Assembly (NCBI GenBank): GCA_009760855.2 | Contig: WPIO01000111.1 | Location: 494,001 to 558,000, forward strand | Length of the DNA: 64,000 nucleotides | Reading direction: 5' to 3' | From: Cristatella mucedo | Lineage: Eukaryota > Bryozoa > Phylactolaemata > Cristatellidae | Shown here: in pieces, positions 37,224 to 49,994 of the stretch | How the letters are laid out: every line of letters starts with the position of its first letter | How positions within the stretch are numbered: the first letter of the stretch is position 1 | The notes under the pieces: model-generated | The model's database searches: none | Seen by the model: the letters and a program-made list of their open reading frames with translations, nothing else | Told to the model about the DNA's origin: nothing | Translations under genes and position numbers: made by a program

Positions 37224-37562
37224 CCAATCAGCAAAGGTGCTTGCCCTACCAAGGTCTGACCGATGTTGGGCAGGGGTCGAGCTCCGTGGTGCATGTGAGG
37301 TGTCTAAATCACTAAATCAGCCGTTCTCAACGTGTGGGACGCGAGCCCTTTGGGGATCGAACGTATAGTTCACATGTATAGCCTAGGACCATCGGAAAAC
37401 ATGCATTTCCACGCTTTGCAAAAGTAATTATATGCTTAGGGGTTGACACCAGATGAGGAACTGTTATAAAGGATCCCAGCATCAAGAATGTTGAGAGCAG
37501 CTGGCCAAAATAGACATTAAGTTCTCTTCGAGCGATATACAAAAGTATTATATTTATTTTAT
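37224..37562 (+). mobile_element. Old tRNA-derived SINE split by a MITE
   Basis: Head 37224-37317 (aaggtgcttgccctaccaag, tcgagctccgtgg) and tail 37504-37562 (ttaagttctcttcgagcg, then atata). The MITE 37318-37503 sits between. Confidence 0.6.
37318..37503 (+). mobile_element. hAT-type MITE, SPIN-like, copy 1
   Basis: 186 bases. The terminal inverted repeats CAGCCGTTCTCAAC and (reverse complement of the end) CAGCTGCTCTCAAC agree at 12 of 14. The flanks CACTAAAT and GCCAAAAT are a worn 8-bp target duplication, the size hAT elements make. Internal phrases (tgtgggacgcgagccctttg, gaccatcggaaaaca, gatgaggaactg) match what I know of SPIN-type non-autonomous hAT elements. The family name is from memory. 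Confidence 0.75.
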
Positions 37563-37734
37563 TTATGAACATGAGAACCCTTGACTCTCATTATGCTGTG
37601 CAAAACCTCATGCATTACACCTAAGTAACCAATTGTGCGAGAATTTATAGACATACATAGAGTGTATAATTATTCAGTCGTTCAAAACAAATCAAAGAGT
37701 CTGTATTAGGTCTAAGGACAAGCACTTCTCTTTA

Positions 37735-38712
37735 AGTCTTCCTACTTTCAGCTACACAATGCTGGTAAAACTCATCTTGTTCAGACAGGGATACGACATC
37801 TAAGTTGATCCATGCATTTGTTATGTACGGTCTCGACTTCTGCAACTCACTGCTTGCTGGTTTGCTGGCCTCTCTAATCTTGTGCTTACAGCTGGGCAAA
37901 ACTCTGCAGCTAGGCTTGTCCGTGCTAAGCTTGGTAGTTGCAACGTCACACCAACTCTCGCCGAACGGCACTGGCTAACAGTCAAGCAACGGATCGACTT
38001 TAAGGTTTTATCGCTCACTTTAAGGTCCATTTATTCCCTGGCTCCAGCCACCCTGAATGATGCTGGTGACGCCCAGGCGAGATTATGGGCACTTGGGGAT
38101 CAATAGTGTCAAAAGCTGCCGAAAGGTCGAGCTAAACGAGCAGAGTAACTCTACCCATGTCTGCTTCCTCAGAAGGTCGTTGTACACCCGAAGCAATGCT
38201 GGCTCAGTGGAGTGATTGATTCTAAAGCCAGAGTGGAACTTGCTAGCCAGGTTTAAAGATCTACTGCCAAAATAGGCTTAGCATCGTACCATGCACTTTG
38301 CAGAATATAACTGCTTACCTATACCTCGTGCAGACTTCAAATCCTTTAGAGACCATGCCTGTAGTTCGTATACTTCAAAAGTCTGGAAGTTACTCCCCCT
38401 TCCCTCACGAGATCCCCTCACTTGACCACATTTAAAGTGAAATTAAAAATGCTTCAATGTACGACAACAACCAGTGAATCCGTGATTCGTCCTTAATGTG
38501 CTTATGCATGATGACACTGTTGCATGCTGCCACTAACTACACTTGCATGCTCACCATGTGCATATCGTCCATAACCATGTTATTCATGTTGTTGATCAAG
38601 CATGATACCACTCACCACTTGATAATGTTTCTTTTGCAGTAAACTAAAAGCGCCTAGAAAGAGATTGAGTTCTCTGACGGCGCTTTATCGATCATATGAT
38701 TATTATCTTTGA
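37735..38712. mobile_element. Mosaic of old L2 pieces (copy 1)
   Basis: 37735-38085 is + strand C-terminal coding. 38060-38270 is - strand RT region (gacgcccaggcgagatta, atctgctcctcagaagg-like). 38275-38712 is + strand 3' end with a worn hairpin. Strand changes show old rearrangement, and copy 2 shares it. Confidence 0.65.
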
Positions 38713-38779
38713 CTATTACCTCAGATGGGCTGACATAGAGTCTCCAGAAGACAAGCTATGCTTACTATACTTTAATCAC

Positions 38780-39825
38780 TTTGTCACATGACATACAGAA
38801 AACTTGGAAAATCTCTTCTGTAGGATCGCATGTGAAGCTAAATTTGCATGATTCGATGGGAGCTGTACAGTGGCACGAGTGTGAGAAACGTTTGGTTAAA
38901 GAAGGCTAAAAACTTGCTGGACTAGTTTTTTTTGTCATGGATTTACAAGCCTCATAGAATGGGCTAGCTGGTTATCTGACGTCTTATAAATCTGCTTCTG
39001 CTATGCAATGCCAAGACTTCATTTTCGAGTGAATTAGGAAACCATGGCTTCTCTAAACTTCCGGGTTTAGGCTAGGAGGTAGTCTTGTATATTGACTACA
39101 TCGTCATTAGAATCTTAATGCATACATCAGCGATGCATCCTGTGCTTAGCACGGCTCATCTTTCGAATTTTTTGTTTAATTAAACGAAACCTCAGAGACT
39201 TTGTAGAAGGTCAGAACTTACAGGATCATGCTAGTCAAGGGCATTCCTGAGTTTCATGCTCACTACATTAGTGAGGGTATCGAGACCCTTGGTCAAGTCT
39301 GGATACAGATCGAGAAGATCTGCATGACTGACAGATTATATAAAATTCCTCCGGCTCAACGTGTTTTAAGCTGTGTCGATAGACGAACTTGAGGTTAACC
39401 TGCAAGTACAACTGCTAAAGAGCAATAAAAGAGACTTAAACTGATTCGAGATTATCAGGCAAGCAAACAGAACCACGGGGCAGACATTCTTAGTCATGAC
39501 GAGATATGGCATAGAGACACCGACGTGAGAGGTATTTTTAACTTTTTGGACCGAACCAGATTTATTATGACAGTGAAGAAATGAAAGGACCTGGCTATTA
39601 CTAGGGTTTCCAACGTGAGTTGTTACAGACTCTAGCAACCAAAGACGACCGGTCGCAACCATATATTTCAGTAAAGAATTCAGACAACTCCTCAGTATAC
39701 AAGTTTAGGCACACAGAAGATGGTTTGTGGTTCACAACCGTGAGAGGCGTGGTGTCTGTAGAGGACATATCAGCCAGCAGACATGCATCTAGCTTCTGTT
39801 GGACAGCCTGATTGTGGATGAGCAG
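38780..39825 (+). pseudogene. Decayed protein-coding relic of unknown family (duplication copy 1)
   Basis: Parallel to 60150-61246, but with additional stops (CAATAA near 39425, TGA in the KK-KD stretch near 39585), an extra base near 39240 and a deletion of about 170 bases near 39770 that removes the C-terminal part. Confidence 0.45.
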
Positions 39826-40344
39826 TCCATTGCTTTTTGTGGGTGAGCCAATAGTGGGCAGAATTCTAGAAGCTGTCTAATAACTGAATGACACCGATTA
39901 AGTGGCTTGCATGGTAGGCAGACTGTAGCCAGCCCAACAGTTGCTATTCTGGCGAATGAAAGTGCACCTTGGTGTTTGTACCTATTTCATTGAATCTTAA
40001 ATCGAAAATTATTGAAGGGACCTTTAATAAAACCTTAGGTGGACGTTTAGGAAACTGACGATAGCAAGGCACAACGAGTTAGCTACTACCTCAACAAGTG
40101 CTAATCAGTACTTTAGACTTATGTAGGTGTGCTAGTCTCTGGAGCAAACCTAGGATTGGTTGATGGGTCTTACGAACCTGTTGAAGAAGGCCAGTAGGTA
40201 GGCACTTCCTAATGGCTGGCTCCTATCCAATGCTAAACAGGCACTCTTTTGAGTACCGTATCTATGGACAGCTCGCACACTGTCGCCGCAAAGATATCAG
40301 TGGATATCAGCCCTACGGTATCGCGAAAAAGTCAGCTAAAGGTC

Positions 40345-40618
<274 letters not shown>

Positions 40619-41142
40619 TTTATATATTGCATATCATATCTACAGTGGTAGTTTTTCTAGTCGCCACACATCCAAAATACAATTTTACAAGGTCCACACT
40701 GCTCTAACAGTCGATGCAAGCCGCTCTCTAGAGCAGGAACAACTGTAGTCTTGCGAGGATTAAACGATAGTTATAAGCTGTGCGGCCGGTTCTACGATCG
40801 TCCATTAACTGCGCCTGCCTTATTGTTGTTTGTTGTTCTCAAGCTCCCTCACGGGTTGCATAGGTTTGCAAAGCCTTTATTAATCCAGGGTTTGCTTTAC
40901 AAGTACTATATAAGCTACATAAAGTATTCAATCTTTCTTACATAAGTAGCAAAGCAAAATGCAAATGTCGACTTAACTTTGAATTCACTTCCATCATCCG
41001 GTTAGCTGATTTAGGGTTCCTACTTGTCCTAATTACTAACGTGATATCTTCATCGAGGCAATCTTGTCAAACCTTGTTGATTTTAAGTATTGACATTAAT
41101 CTAAGCGAAAACGTGATAGTTTGCTAAAGCCTTTAAGCCCAT

Positions 41143-42077
41143 AACTTACTAACTTACTAGTTATGGGCAAACCCAGTGAGATTCAGAGATTGGAAAGGCT
41201 GACTTTCAAAATTGGCTCTGTCAGCATGTCTCTAGTTGAATCAGTTCAAAGTCAAGGTGTCATATTCCAAAGCGACCTCTCGTTAGACGACCATATCAGC
41301 TCCACAGTCAAATCTGCCTACTTTCCGCTTCACAAAATTGCTAAAATTCGGGCTTGTTTGGATAAGGATACCAGGTCCAAGTTGGTCGATGCATTCGTGA
41401 AGCCCGTCTCGTCTTCTGCAACTCACTGCTTACTGGCCTACCGGCATGTGCGATCAGGCGATTGCAGCTGGTGCAAAACTCCTCAGCTAGGCTTATCTGT
41501 CGTGAGAGTCACAGTTGCCACATCACACCACTTCGCCGACCTGCACTGGCTCCTAGTCAAGCAACGGATTGACTTCAAGGTTTTGTCGCTCACATTTAGG
41601 TCCCTTCATTCTACGGCTCCAGACTATCTCTCAGATATACTCACCCATAAGGCCAAGCATTGTACCACCCGCTTTTCAGAATCCAACAGTCTACAAATAC
41701 CTCGTACAAACCTCAAATCCTTTGGAGACCGTGCATTTAGTTCGTATGCTCCTAAAGCCTAGAACTCCCTCCCGACCTGCGTCAGAACATCCCCTGACCT
41801 GACCACATTTAAAAGGAACTTAAAAACACACCTATTTAGGACAGCATTTAGTGGGTCCCTGTGATACGTCATTGGTGTGCTTCTGCATGCTGACACTGTG
41901 CATGCTGCCACTAACCACATTTGCATGATGACCCTGTGCATGTCACCCCTAACCATGTTATTAATTTTGTTTCTTTAGCAAGCATGATTTTACTCACCAT
42001 TCAATTGTATCTCCCTTTGCAGCAAATGTAAAGCGCTAGAAGAAAGATTAAGTTCTCTGAGAGTGCTTTATCAAGTG

Positions 42078-42112
<35 letters not shown>
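41143..42112 (+). mobile_element. L2-like LINE present only in duplication copy 1
   Basis: 5'-truncated copy from NLLVMGKPS-like codons to the ATT tail (42080-42112). The coding part stops at TAG (41760-41762), where most copies have Trp in AWNSLP. Copy 2 has the empty site at 62477/62478 (gcccat|gct). Confidence 0.9.
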
Positions 42113-42113
<1 letters not shown>

Positions 42114-42133
42114 GCTTAACAAGTGCTGCTGCA

Positions 42134-42318
42134 TTATGAGCAGCCTGGTCTACATTTCCTGGCTAATGAAGTGAGACTATGGCAGGAACGGTCACCTTCA
42201 TCAGGCTTGGACTCCCCACATTCGGCTTGCTCAGACGTGTCTTTGGCAGCAATTTCCAACTGATTGTGTGCACTTTCATTTGCACTGCTGCAGTCCTCGT
42301 CATCAGTAGAGGAGATTC
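42134..42318 (-). CDS. Probable terminal exon, acidic low-complexity tail (duplication copy 1)
   Basis: After acceptor ACTTTCAG the frame with two leading bases is open for 60 codons, beginning ISSTDDEDCSS and ending RKCRPGCS before TAA. The composition is acidic, Ser- and Cys-containing, as in a disordered tail. The exon has a paralogue at 62682-62480 that keeps the same frame, which argues that it is or was coding. An L2 copy lies directly downstream. The start phase matches the end phase of exon 51203-51111. Confidence 0.4.
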
Positions 42319-42334
42319 CTGAAAGTAGTAAACA

Positions 42335-42770
42335 ATCTGAATTTACAGGTAAGAACGAGAAGATGTACTACAGTTAAGTGCCTACTGCTTGCAACTCCCA
42401 TTCGGCACTTAAAGCATCAATTACCGAAACCATCGCTGTCGCATCTTAAGATAAGTTACCTGTTAAGCAATTATTAAAACTTCAGTGTCCCATTCACAGA
42501 ATGTAGTAGAGGCTTTTGGGCCCTTTTTTACCGAACTGACCCTCACGGCTCATTGCCAAGAGAGCTCCTCGGGTGTCATATATTAAAATGACATGATTAA
42601 AGTACATGGGCATTATTGTCATACCTACGATAGCTGGCAATCATGACATACGAACCAGAAATGTGAGAAGGTATTAGACAAAAACTTTCTTTTCATGAAT
42701 ACAATGACATATCAACCAGACCTATAAAGTCAGGCTAAGAATCCTAAAGCCTGCTCTTTAGACTCAGGTC
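42335..42770. repeat. Near-identical block shared with 62690-63125
   Basis: Only about five differences over ~440 bases, while sequence on either side differs at roughly one base in five to eight. No coding frame recognised inside. Confidence 0.8.
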
Positions 42771-43139
42771 GCATAGCTGTGCTAGGGACCAAGCCTAGAT
42801 TCTTTGGAGGAGCTGCATTTTAAAATACATTTCGCCGAATCAATCAGCATGCTCTTGGCTGAAATTAATGTAGTGCGGATTTGGATTTAAAAAGAAGCGA
42901 TAACTACACTTGCTAAAAAGTATTTTCTAGGCTTAGATGAATCGGCAGATTATTGTGTTTACATGTCCTGCATGTGGTTGGGCAATTGCTAAACGATCGA
43001 AAAGTCGATTGCAATTTATCAGCTACTAGCTCAAGAAGGCTGTTATCTTGCTAATAATGCAATAAAAGTGTCTCATTATTTATATTCATATAGTTGGTGC
43101 AATGCCTATTATAACTAGACCTGATAAACTGTAAATATT

Positions 43140-43750
43140 TGCTCTGCAAGCATATCTCTCAGAGAATTTGCACACAATCTGGGTGGTCTCTTGCAAAGTG
43201 ACCTTGCACTAGATGAGCCTTCGAATATGAGGTATTTCAGCACGGTTTTTGCTCTTCCTCTTGAAAATGTCATCGCCGAACGTAATCTAGACTGTCACAT
43301 TTTTGTGGATGACACTCAGCTGTACCTTTGCTCTGATCCCTCTCAGCCCTCTAGACGTCTAAATCTGTCAACTTTCTTGCTGCATGTATTGACGACATGC
43401 CCGTACGGATGCCAGGAAATTTCATTAAGTTGAATGAGGATACAACCAACTTACTAGTTATTGGCCAGCCAAGTGTAATTCAGAAAATGAAAGGTAAACT
43501 CTCGAAATTGGCTCTGCCAGCACATCTCCTCTTAAATCTGAACAAAATCTAGGTGTCATGCTCAAAAGTGACATCTTGTATTTTGGTCCTGTACATGCCA
43601 CTGCTAACCATGTTATTCTTGTTGCTTATCAAGCACGATACCACTCACCATTCGATTGTCCTTTCTTTCCAGCAATTATAAAGCACCTATAAAGAGACTT
43701 AGTCCCCTGAGGCTGCTTCATCAAATTTATTATTGTTGTTATCATTCCCG
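43140..43750 (+). mobile_element. Scrambled old L2 copy
   Basis: NLGGLLQSDLALDE, normally after the YADD region, stands before VFALPLENVIAERN and HIFVDDTQLYLCSDP (YADD changed to FVDD). A 3' end with worn hairpin follows (43660-43725). Confidence 0.7.
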
Positions 43751-43849
43751 GTTTAATGTATAAGTATGCTGAGATTTAGCTATGTGAGATTTCCAAATTA
43801 GGTACCAAATGGTCGTTGATATCACAATCAAATTTTCGCCCGGATTTGC

Positions 43850-44548
43850 ATTCGTGATAAGCTGTCTCGAATCATGTAACTTACCATGTGCAGGTCTACC
43901 AGCCTTTGCAATCATGTGCTTGCAGCTAGCATTGCCTCGTTAGAGTCACAAGTGCGACATTATCCAAATTAACATCTCACCACTTCTAGCTTGCCTGCAC
44001 TTTCTTTTAGACAATCAATGCATTAACTTCAGGGCGTTCCACTATTATCCACTTGTAGGTCGATTCATGCTTTGGCTCCAGCCTACCTATCAGATCTACT
44101 CCCTACCAGGCTTAGATCGTACAAACAATTTTCTGAATCTAATGGTTTAGTTACACCTCGCAAATTCCTTACATCCCTTTGAAACCGTGGATTTAGTTCA
44201 TATGCTTCTGAACCGTGGAACTCGCTACCGAAAGCTTCACGACATCTCAGCTTGACCAGATTCACAAGAAAGCTAAAAAAAGCGACTATTTATCGGAGCA
44301 TTTAGTGGGTTCCCGTGATTCTTCCTTTATGTGCATATGCATGCAGACACTACATGCTGCCACATACCTTATTTGCATGCTGACCCAATGCATGTCACCC
44401 CTAACCCTATTATTCTTGTTGTTTACCGAGCATGCTACCACCAACCATTTGATCGAGTTTCCATTGCAGCAACGGTAAAGCACCACAAATGAGAGGGAGT
44501 TCTCCGAGGGCGCTTTATAAAGCGTTTTATTGTTATTATTATTATTAT
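43850..44548 (+). mobile_element. Old L2 copy, C-terminal part and 3' UTR
   Basis: Pieces such as aggtctaccagcctttgcaa and ggttcccgtgattcttcc align with L2. Hairpin damaged near 44475-44520, ATT tail at 44526-44548. Confidence 0.7.
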
Positions 44549-44626
44549 GAATGTAAAGTATATTGCTAACAACTTCTCCGTTTTGTCTGTAATGATTTTC
44601 CTGGTTTAGTTGACACAGTCGTTAAA

Positions 44627-44878
44627 TTAGCAATAAGATAATAACATCCTTGGACGTAATAAGTATAAACTGGTTGCCTCAATGGATCTATATGTATCCT
44701 TATCTATAAAATACAATTCTTTGAGCTCACTCTCACCATGCATACCTGATAAGAGACAATGATCTAGTACCTTTCCATCTTCTTTATATCCTTTACATAT
44801 TCGACACTCCCCAGACTTGTCAAGTGATTTAAACTCTTTTTGGCTCATACTTGACCTGTAAAATGCTTCGTTCAACAA
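44627..44878 (-). pseudogene. Fragment with a CX2C...H knuckle, perhaps LINE-derived
   Basis: An 83-residue open frame with ECRICKGYKEDGKVLDH. A CX2C with a following His and often Cys is typical of the zinc knuckle after the reverse transcriptase in R2-like LINEs, but the last Cys is Met here and the following part does not match. Unassigned. Confidence 0.25.
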
Positions 44879-44939
44879 TAGTGGAATCTTCAGGTTTTCA
44901 TTCTATTAAGAAAAGAGTACTTCAGAGCTGTAATATATC

Positions 44940-44990
44940 TAATATATATAAACATATATATATATATATATATTTATATACATAATAGCA
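44940..44990. repeat. (TA)n
   Basis: Short TA/ATATA tract. Confidence 0.9.
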
Positions 44991-45044
44991 AATAATATTA
45001 GAATAGTTATCTCAAGTGGTATATCCATGAGAATCTATGTTAGA

Positions 45045-45716
45045 ATAATAATAATAATGCACTTGATAAAGCGCCCTCAGAGAATTCAATCTCTCTCACT
45101 ATGTGCTTTAAATTTGCTGAAAAGGAAAATGCGATTGATTGGTGAGTAATATCATGCTTCATACACAAACAAAATGAATAACATGGTTGGGGGTGACATG
45201 TATAGGGTCAATATGCAAATGTGGTTAGTGGCAGCTTGCACAGTGTCAGCACGCATAAGCACATGAAGGACGAATCACAGGGACCCACTAAATGCTGTCC
45301 TAAATTGGTGTGTTTTTAAGTTCTTTTTAAATGTGGTCAGGTCAGGGGATGTTCTGACGCAAGTCGGGAGGGAGTTCCAGGCTTTGGGAGCATACGAACT
45401 AAATGCACGGTCTCCAAAGGATTTGAGGTTTGTACAAGGTATTTGTAAACTGTTGGATTCCGAAAAGCTGGTGGTACGATGCTTGGCATGATAGGAGAGT
45501 ATATCTGAGAAATAGGCTGGAGCCAAATAATGAAGTGACCTAAAAGTGAGCGACAAAACCTTGAAGTCAAGCGGTAGCTTGACTGGTAGCCAGTGCAGGT
45601 CACCGAGAAATGGTGTTATGTGGCAACTGCGATGCTCACGACAGACAAGCCTAGCTGCAGAGTTTTGCACCAGCTGCAATCGCCTGATCGCACATGCTGG
45701 TAGACCAGTAAGCACT
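45045..45716 (-). mobile_element. L2-like LINE, 3' third, good frame
   Basis: The frame 45715-45275 is open for 146 codons to the normal end SGSL. Hairpin near 45065-45115, TAA tail 45045. Confidence 0.9.
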
Positions 45717-46489
45717 AATGAATAATACTGAGACCCATATCCCAGAATATGGTTTATGTTCCTAAATGAACCTTTAAAGTATAATCATCCTTGTCATTGT
45801 TAAAATCAACAAGAAAACATTCGAAATCATCTTAAGTAACTAAGAGTGACATCATAATCTGCTAATATTGTCTTAGACCAGTCTAGCTTGGCATTTCCAC
45901 AATGTTCAATGCTTCTTTAATTTCGCATTTCCAAAATATTCCTCAGAAAAATAACGTAAGCTCTTTCAGCACTTTATTGGTACAAAACTTGTATACATAT
46001 CGCTACAAAATAACGATGTGCTGTCGTCAAATTTTATTATACAGAGTGAGTTAATTTTTCAAATTTCAGCATAGTGCGAAATTCCATTATACTAAAAAAA
46101 CAATCGGTCGACATATTTTGTATGCTCAGTAGAAGCTGTTAAGGGAGAAAGGTTATCGCCAAATTCATCAACATGTACACTTCTCAATATCTATGAAAAC
46201 AGCAAAATCTTTCCAACAAATAGAGGTGTCTCCCGCTTCACTTCCTAAACGAGTCACTTACAATCTGGGACTAGTTCTACCAATAATCCTTTATGATCTC
46301 AAATCTTTTCTCAATAGTTATCCTTTCAGTTTAAAGCTTTAAGTGTACACCATAACGCACATTGTTTACCCTCACGATTCTTTATAACCTTTGCTCCCTT
46401 TGTTCTTAAGTTGATTAGGGAATTCACAAGAAGTTCATTCCGTGTGGAGAGTATTTTGTGAAATTATTGCAACAAGTAAATACGTTACC
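45717..46489. other. AT-rich stretch, no supported gene
   Basis: On the - strand AATAAA near 45978 is the only signal noticed. Confidence 0.4.
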
Positions 46490-46870
46490 AATTACAGACC
46501 TCAAACATCTCACCAACTACAATCCTCAAATCCTGCGGAGACCGAGCATTTAGCTCGTATGCTGCCAAAGCCTGGATCTGTGTTTCGACTTTTGTCGTGA
46601 CATTCCCTGACTTGTCCACATTTAAAAAGAACTTAAAAACGCACCTATTTATGGCAGCATTTAGTGAGTCCCTGTGATTTGTCCTTTATGCACTTATGTG
46701 TGCTGAGACTGCTGCATGCTGCCACTAACCACACTTGCATGCTGACCCTGTGCATGTGACCCCTAACCATGTTATTCAAGGTGTCTCTCGAGCATGATAC
46801 CACTCACCATTCGACCATGCTTCCTTTGCAGCAAATGTGAAGCACATAGAAAGACATTGATTACCCAATG
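46490..46870 (+). mobile_element. L2 3' end, truncated tail
   Basis: Last coding part (gagaccgagcatttagctcg) and 3' UTR up to half of the hairpin. Confidence 0.75.
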
Positions 46871-47907
46871 AACACTATTCCGACGTATCTTCTAACTGCT
46901 CTGCCATCTTGAAGAAATGTTTATCAATCGCAATGTGATAAATACGTAATCGGTTTAATGATAACTGCCAGTGATCACATAAGATTATAGTGCCATTCTT
47001 GCCTCGGTCACCCTCTAATGTTATCTGAACTAGCACACTCACCTTAGCACTCTTAAAAGAAGGTAAGCATTAACATGAATCTAAATTTCAAAATTCACTA
47101 CATGTTTATTCAGTTTTGCTTAGATCGTCATCTCTTTATACAAACCTCACAGATTCAACATCAATCTGCGTTTCACCTCTAGTAATTCTACTGAAAAATT
47201 CACCACTCTACTTAATCCTCGCTTTTTAATTAAATTATGATTCATATGACGTTAAGATAATTCCATGCTAAGTAAAATTAAAGGTTAGACATCATCAGCG
47301 ACAAGTATGAATCCCACCAACAAGCCTATCTGTACCAGCTTTAGAAAGAAGAGGGTGTCGATGTCTAAACGAGTTACCATACTTGTGCATATAAACTGGT
47401 CTAACAGCATTTAGACTCACAGACCGAAAAATATCTCCTAGTATGATTACTACATGTCTCTCCCTTGCGTAGTGAAAGCAGTGAGTTAGCAACCCCAGAC
47501 AGAGTGTTCAGCTTAAATGTAGTGCAAGTACCTAGCAGTGCGGTTCGGGTGCCGACCGATTGTTGCACAGCCGATATCTCTCAGAAGGGCCTGCGATTCA
47601 TGGAAGCACTCGTTGAGCATGCAATAAGGTGCTACTCATAGGACACTCGAAGAGTGAGCTGGACTACAAGATTTTGCTTTTTTAGCAGTTATATGCGTCC
47701 ACAATTAAGGAAAATAAAGCTCAAGGACATTTGATGAAGCATGAAGCCAATGGGATCAAATCGAATTCAAAAATAACAATAAACTAGGGTAGAAAAGAAT
47801 TGTTGAACTCGAACATCTAAATTTCAGGCTGATACGTGAAATATCAGTTGAGTTATTTAATTTACAAGGCACGACGCAACCCTGGAAATGAACGTGCAAA
47901 AAAAAAA
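46871..47907. other. AT-rich stretch, no supported gene
   Basis: One 65-codon - strand frame (47492-47295) without a recognisable domain. Confidence 0.4.
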
Positions 47908-49410
47908 TAATAATAATGATAATTCACTTGATAAAGCTCCCTCAGAGAACTTAATCTCTCTCTAGGCGCTTTACATTTGCTGTAAAGTAAAATTCAATTG
48001 AATGGTAAGTAAAATCATGCTTGAAAAACAAACGAAATGAATAATATGGTTAGGGGTGACATGCACAGGGTCAGCATGCAAATGTGGTTAGTGGCAGCAT
48101 GCACAGTGTCAGCACTCATAAGCACGTGAAGGACGAATCACAGGGACCCACTAAATGCTGTCCTAAATAGGTGTGTTTTTAGGTTCCTTTTAAATGTGGT
48201 CAGGTCAGGGGATGTTTTGACGCAGGTCGGGAGGGAGTTCCAGGCTTTGGGAGCATATGAACTAAATGCACGGTCTCCAAAGGATTTGAGGTTTGTACGA
48301 GGTATTTCTAGACTGTTGGAATCCTAAAAGCGGGTGGTACGATGCTTGGCCTGATGGGGTAGTATATCTGACAGATAGGCTGGAGCCATAGAATGAAGGA
48401 ACCTAAAAGTGAGCGACAAAACCTTGAAGTCAATCCTTTGCTTGACTGGTAGCCAGTGCAGGTCGGTGAGAAGTGGAGTAACGTGGCAACGGCGACGCTC
48501 ACGACAGACAAGCCTAGCTGCAGAGTTTTGCACCAGCTGCAATCGCTTGATCGCACATGCTGGTAGGCCAGTAAGCAGTGAGTTGCAGAAGTCGAGACGG
48601 GATGTCACGAATGCATGGACCAACTTAGATGTGGTATCTTTATCTAAACAAGCCCGAATTTGAGCAATGTTGTGAAGCTGAAAATAGGCAGATTTGACTG
48701 TGGAGCTGATATGGTCGTCTAACGAGAGGTCGCTTTGGAATATGACACCTAGATTTCGACCTGATTCAACTGGAGATATGCTGGCAGAGCCAATTTTGAG
48801 AGTCAGCCTTTTCCAATCTCTGGATCACACTGGGTTTGCCCATAACTAGTAAGTTAGTTTTATCATCGTTTAGTTTTAGAAAATTTGCTGCCATCCATGT
48901 GCGGATGTCATCAATGCATGTAGCAAGTGAGTTGAGAGAAGTTGAGGTGCTCGAAGGCTGAAAGGGATCAAAGCAAAGGTACAACTGAGTGTTATCCGCA
49001 TAGAAGTGAAAGCCTAGATTGTGCTTGGCAATCACATCAGCAAGAGGCAGAGTATAAACCGTGAAAAGAACCGGACCTAGCACGGAGCCCTGAGGTACTC
49101 TATATTTTAGAGGTACTTCAGATGATCTTTGTCCATTCACGTCAATACTCTGGAGTCTACCACTGAGATAGGACCTGGACCACTGCAGAGCAGTGCCTTT
49201 GATGCCCAGGCGAGATGAGAGGCGCTCTAGAAGAACTTTGTGATCGATGGTATCAAAAGCTGCCGAAAGATCAAGCAAAACAAGCAAAGACACTATACCC
49301 ATGTCTGCATTCCTAAGTAGGTCGTTGTATACCCAAAGCAATGCTGACTCTGTGGAGTGATTAGCTCTAAAGCCAGACTGGAACTTACTAGCAAGGTGTG
49401 AAGAATGCTC
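47908..49410 (-). mobile_element. L2-like LINE, relatively well preserved
   Basis: RT with AAFDTIDHKVLLERL and HFYADNTQLYLCFDP (YADD changed to YADN), C-terminal frame 48623-48324, hairpin near 47930-47985. 5' end near 49410. Confidence 0.9.
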
Positions 49411-49990
49411 ATAGTATTCGAGCAATCAGAGAGTTGTGAATCATTGCCGGTCACACCCACTAAGATATAAATGAAATCGAATGGCATAGGCTAAGCCAGA
49501 GGACCTGTCGACAGTAAACATGTATGCCAGCTGAGTACAGTACCAGGTAGCTAGTCCTAGGCTAGCTGGAGTGTAGGCTAGCTAGATTCTTACCTAGCTA
49601 GATCCTTGACTTGCTGGAATCCAGGATACTTAGATCTTAGGCTAGCCATATTCAAGCCTAGGTAGATCAGATGCTAGCTTGAGCCTTGACTTTCGTTTTT
49701 CAATGATTCTATTTTCGCTCGCACAACGGCATCGCCTTGCTGGTTTTCCCAGCACTCAGTTTCTATTGGCTGTCCTTGGCCACTTACTCCACCAGCTGAA
49801 TGTTTCAGATCCTAATGCTCGAGGATTCTGTAGCATGGGAGTAAAGGACACGGGTCGGTATGGGTTGGTCCGGGAAGTTTAGATGATCCGTTAGTAACTC
49901 GGAACGTGTTTACTTATTTATCACATGTCTTAATGGATCCCTACGATTTGTCCTTAAGTGATATACTTATGAAGCCTACTAAAACAAAAA
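49411..49990. other. CTAGCTAG-rich stretch
   Basis: From 49540 to 49680 short words such as ctagctaga, aggctagc and ctaggta recur irregularly. No gene recognised. Confidence 0.4.
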
Positions 49991-49994
49991 GTTG

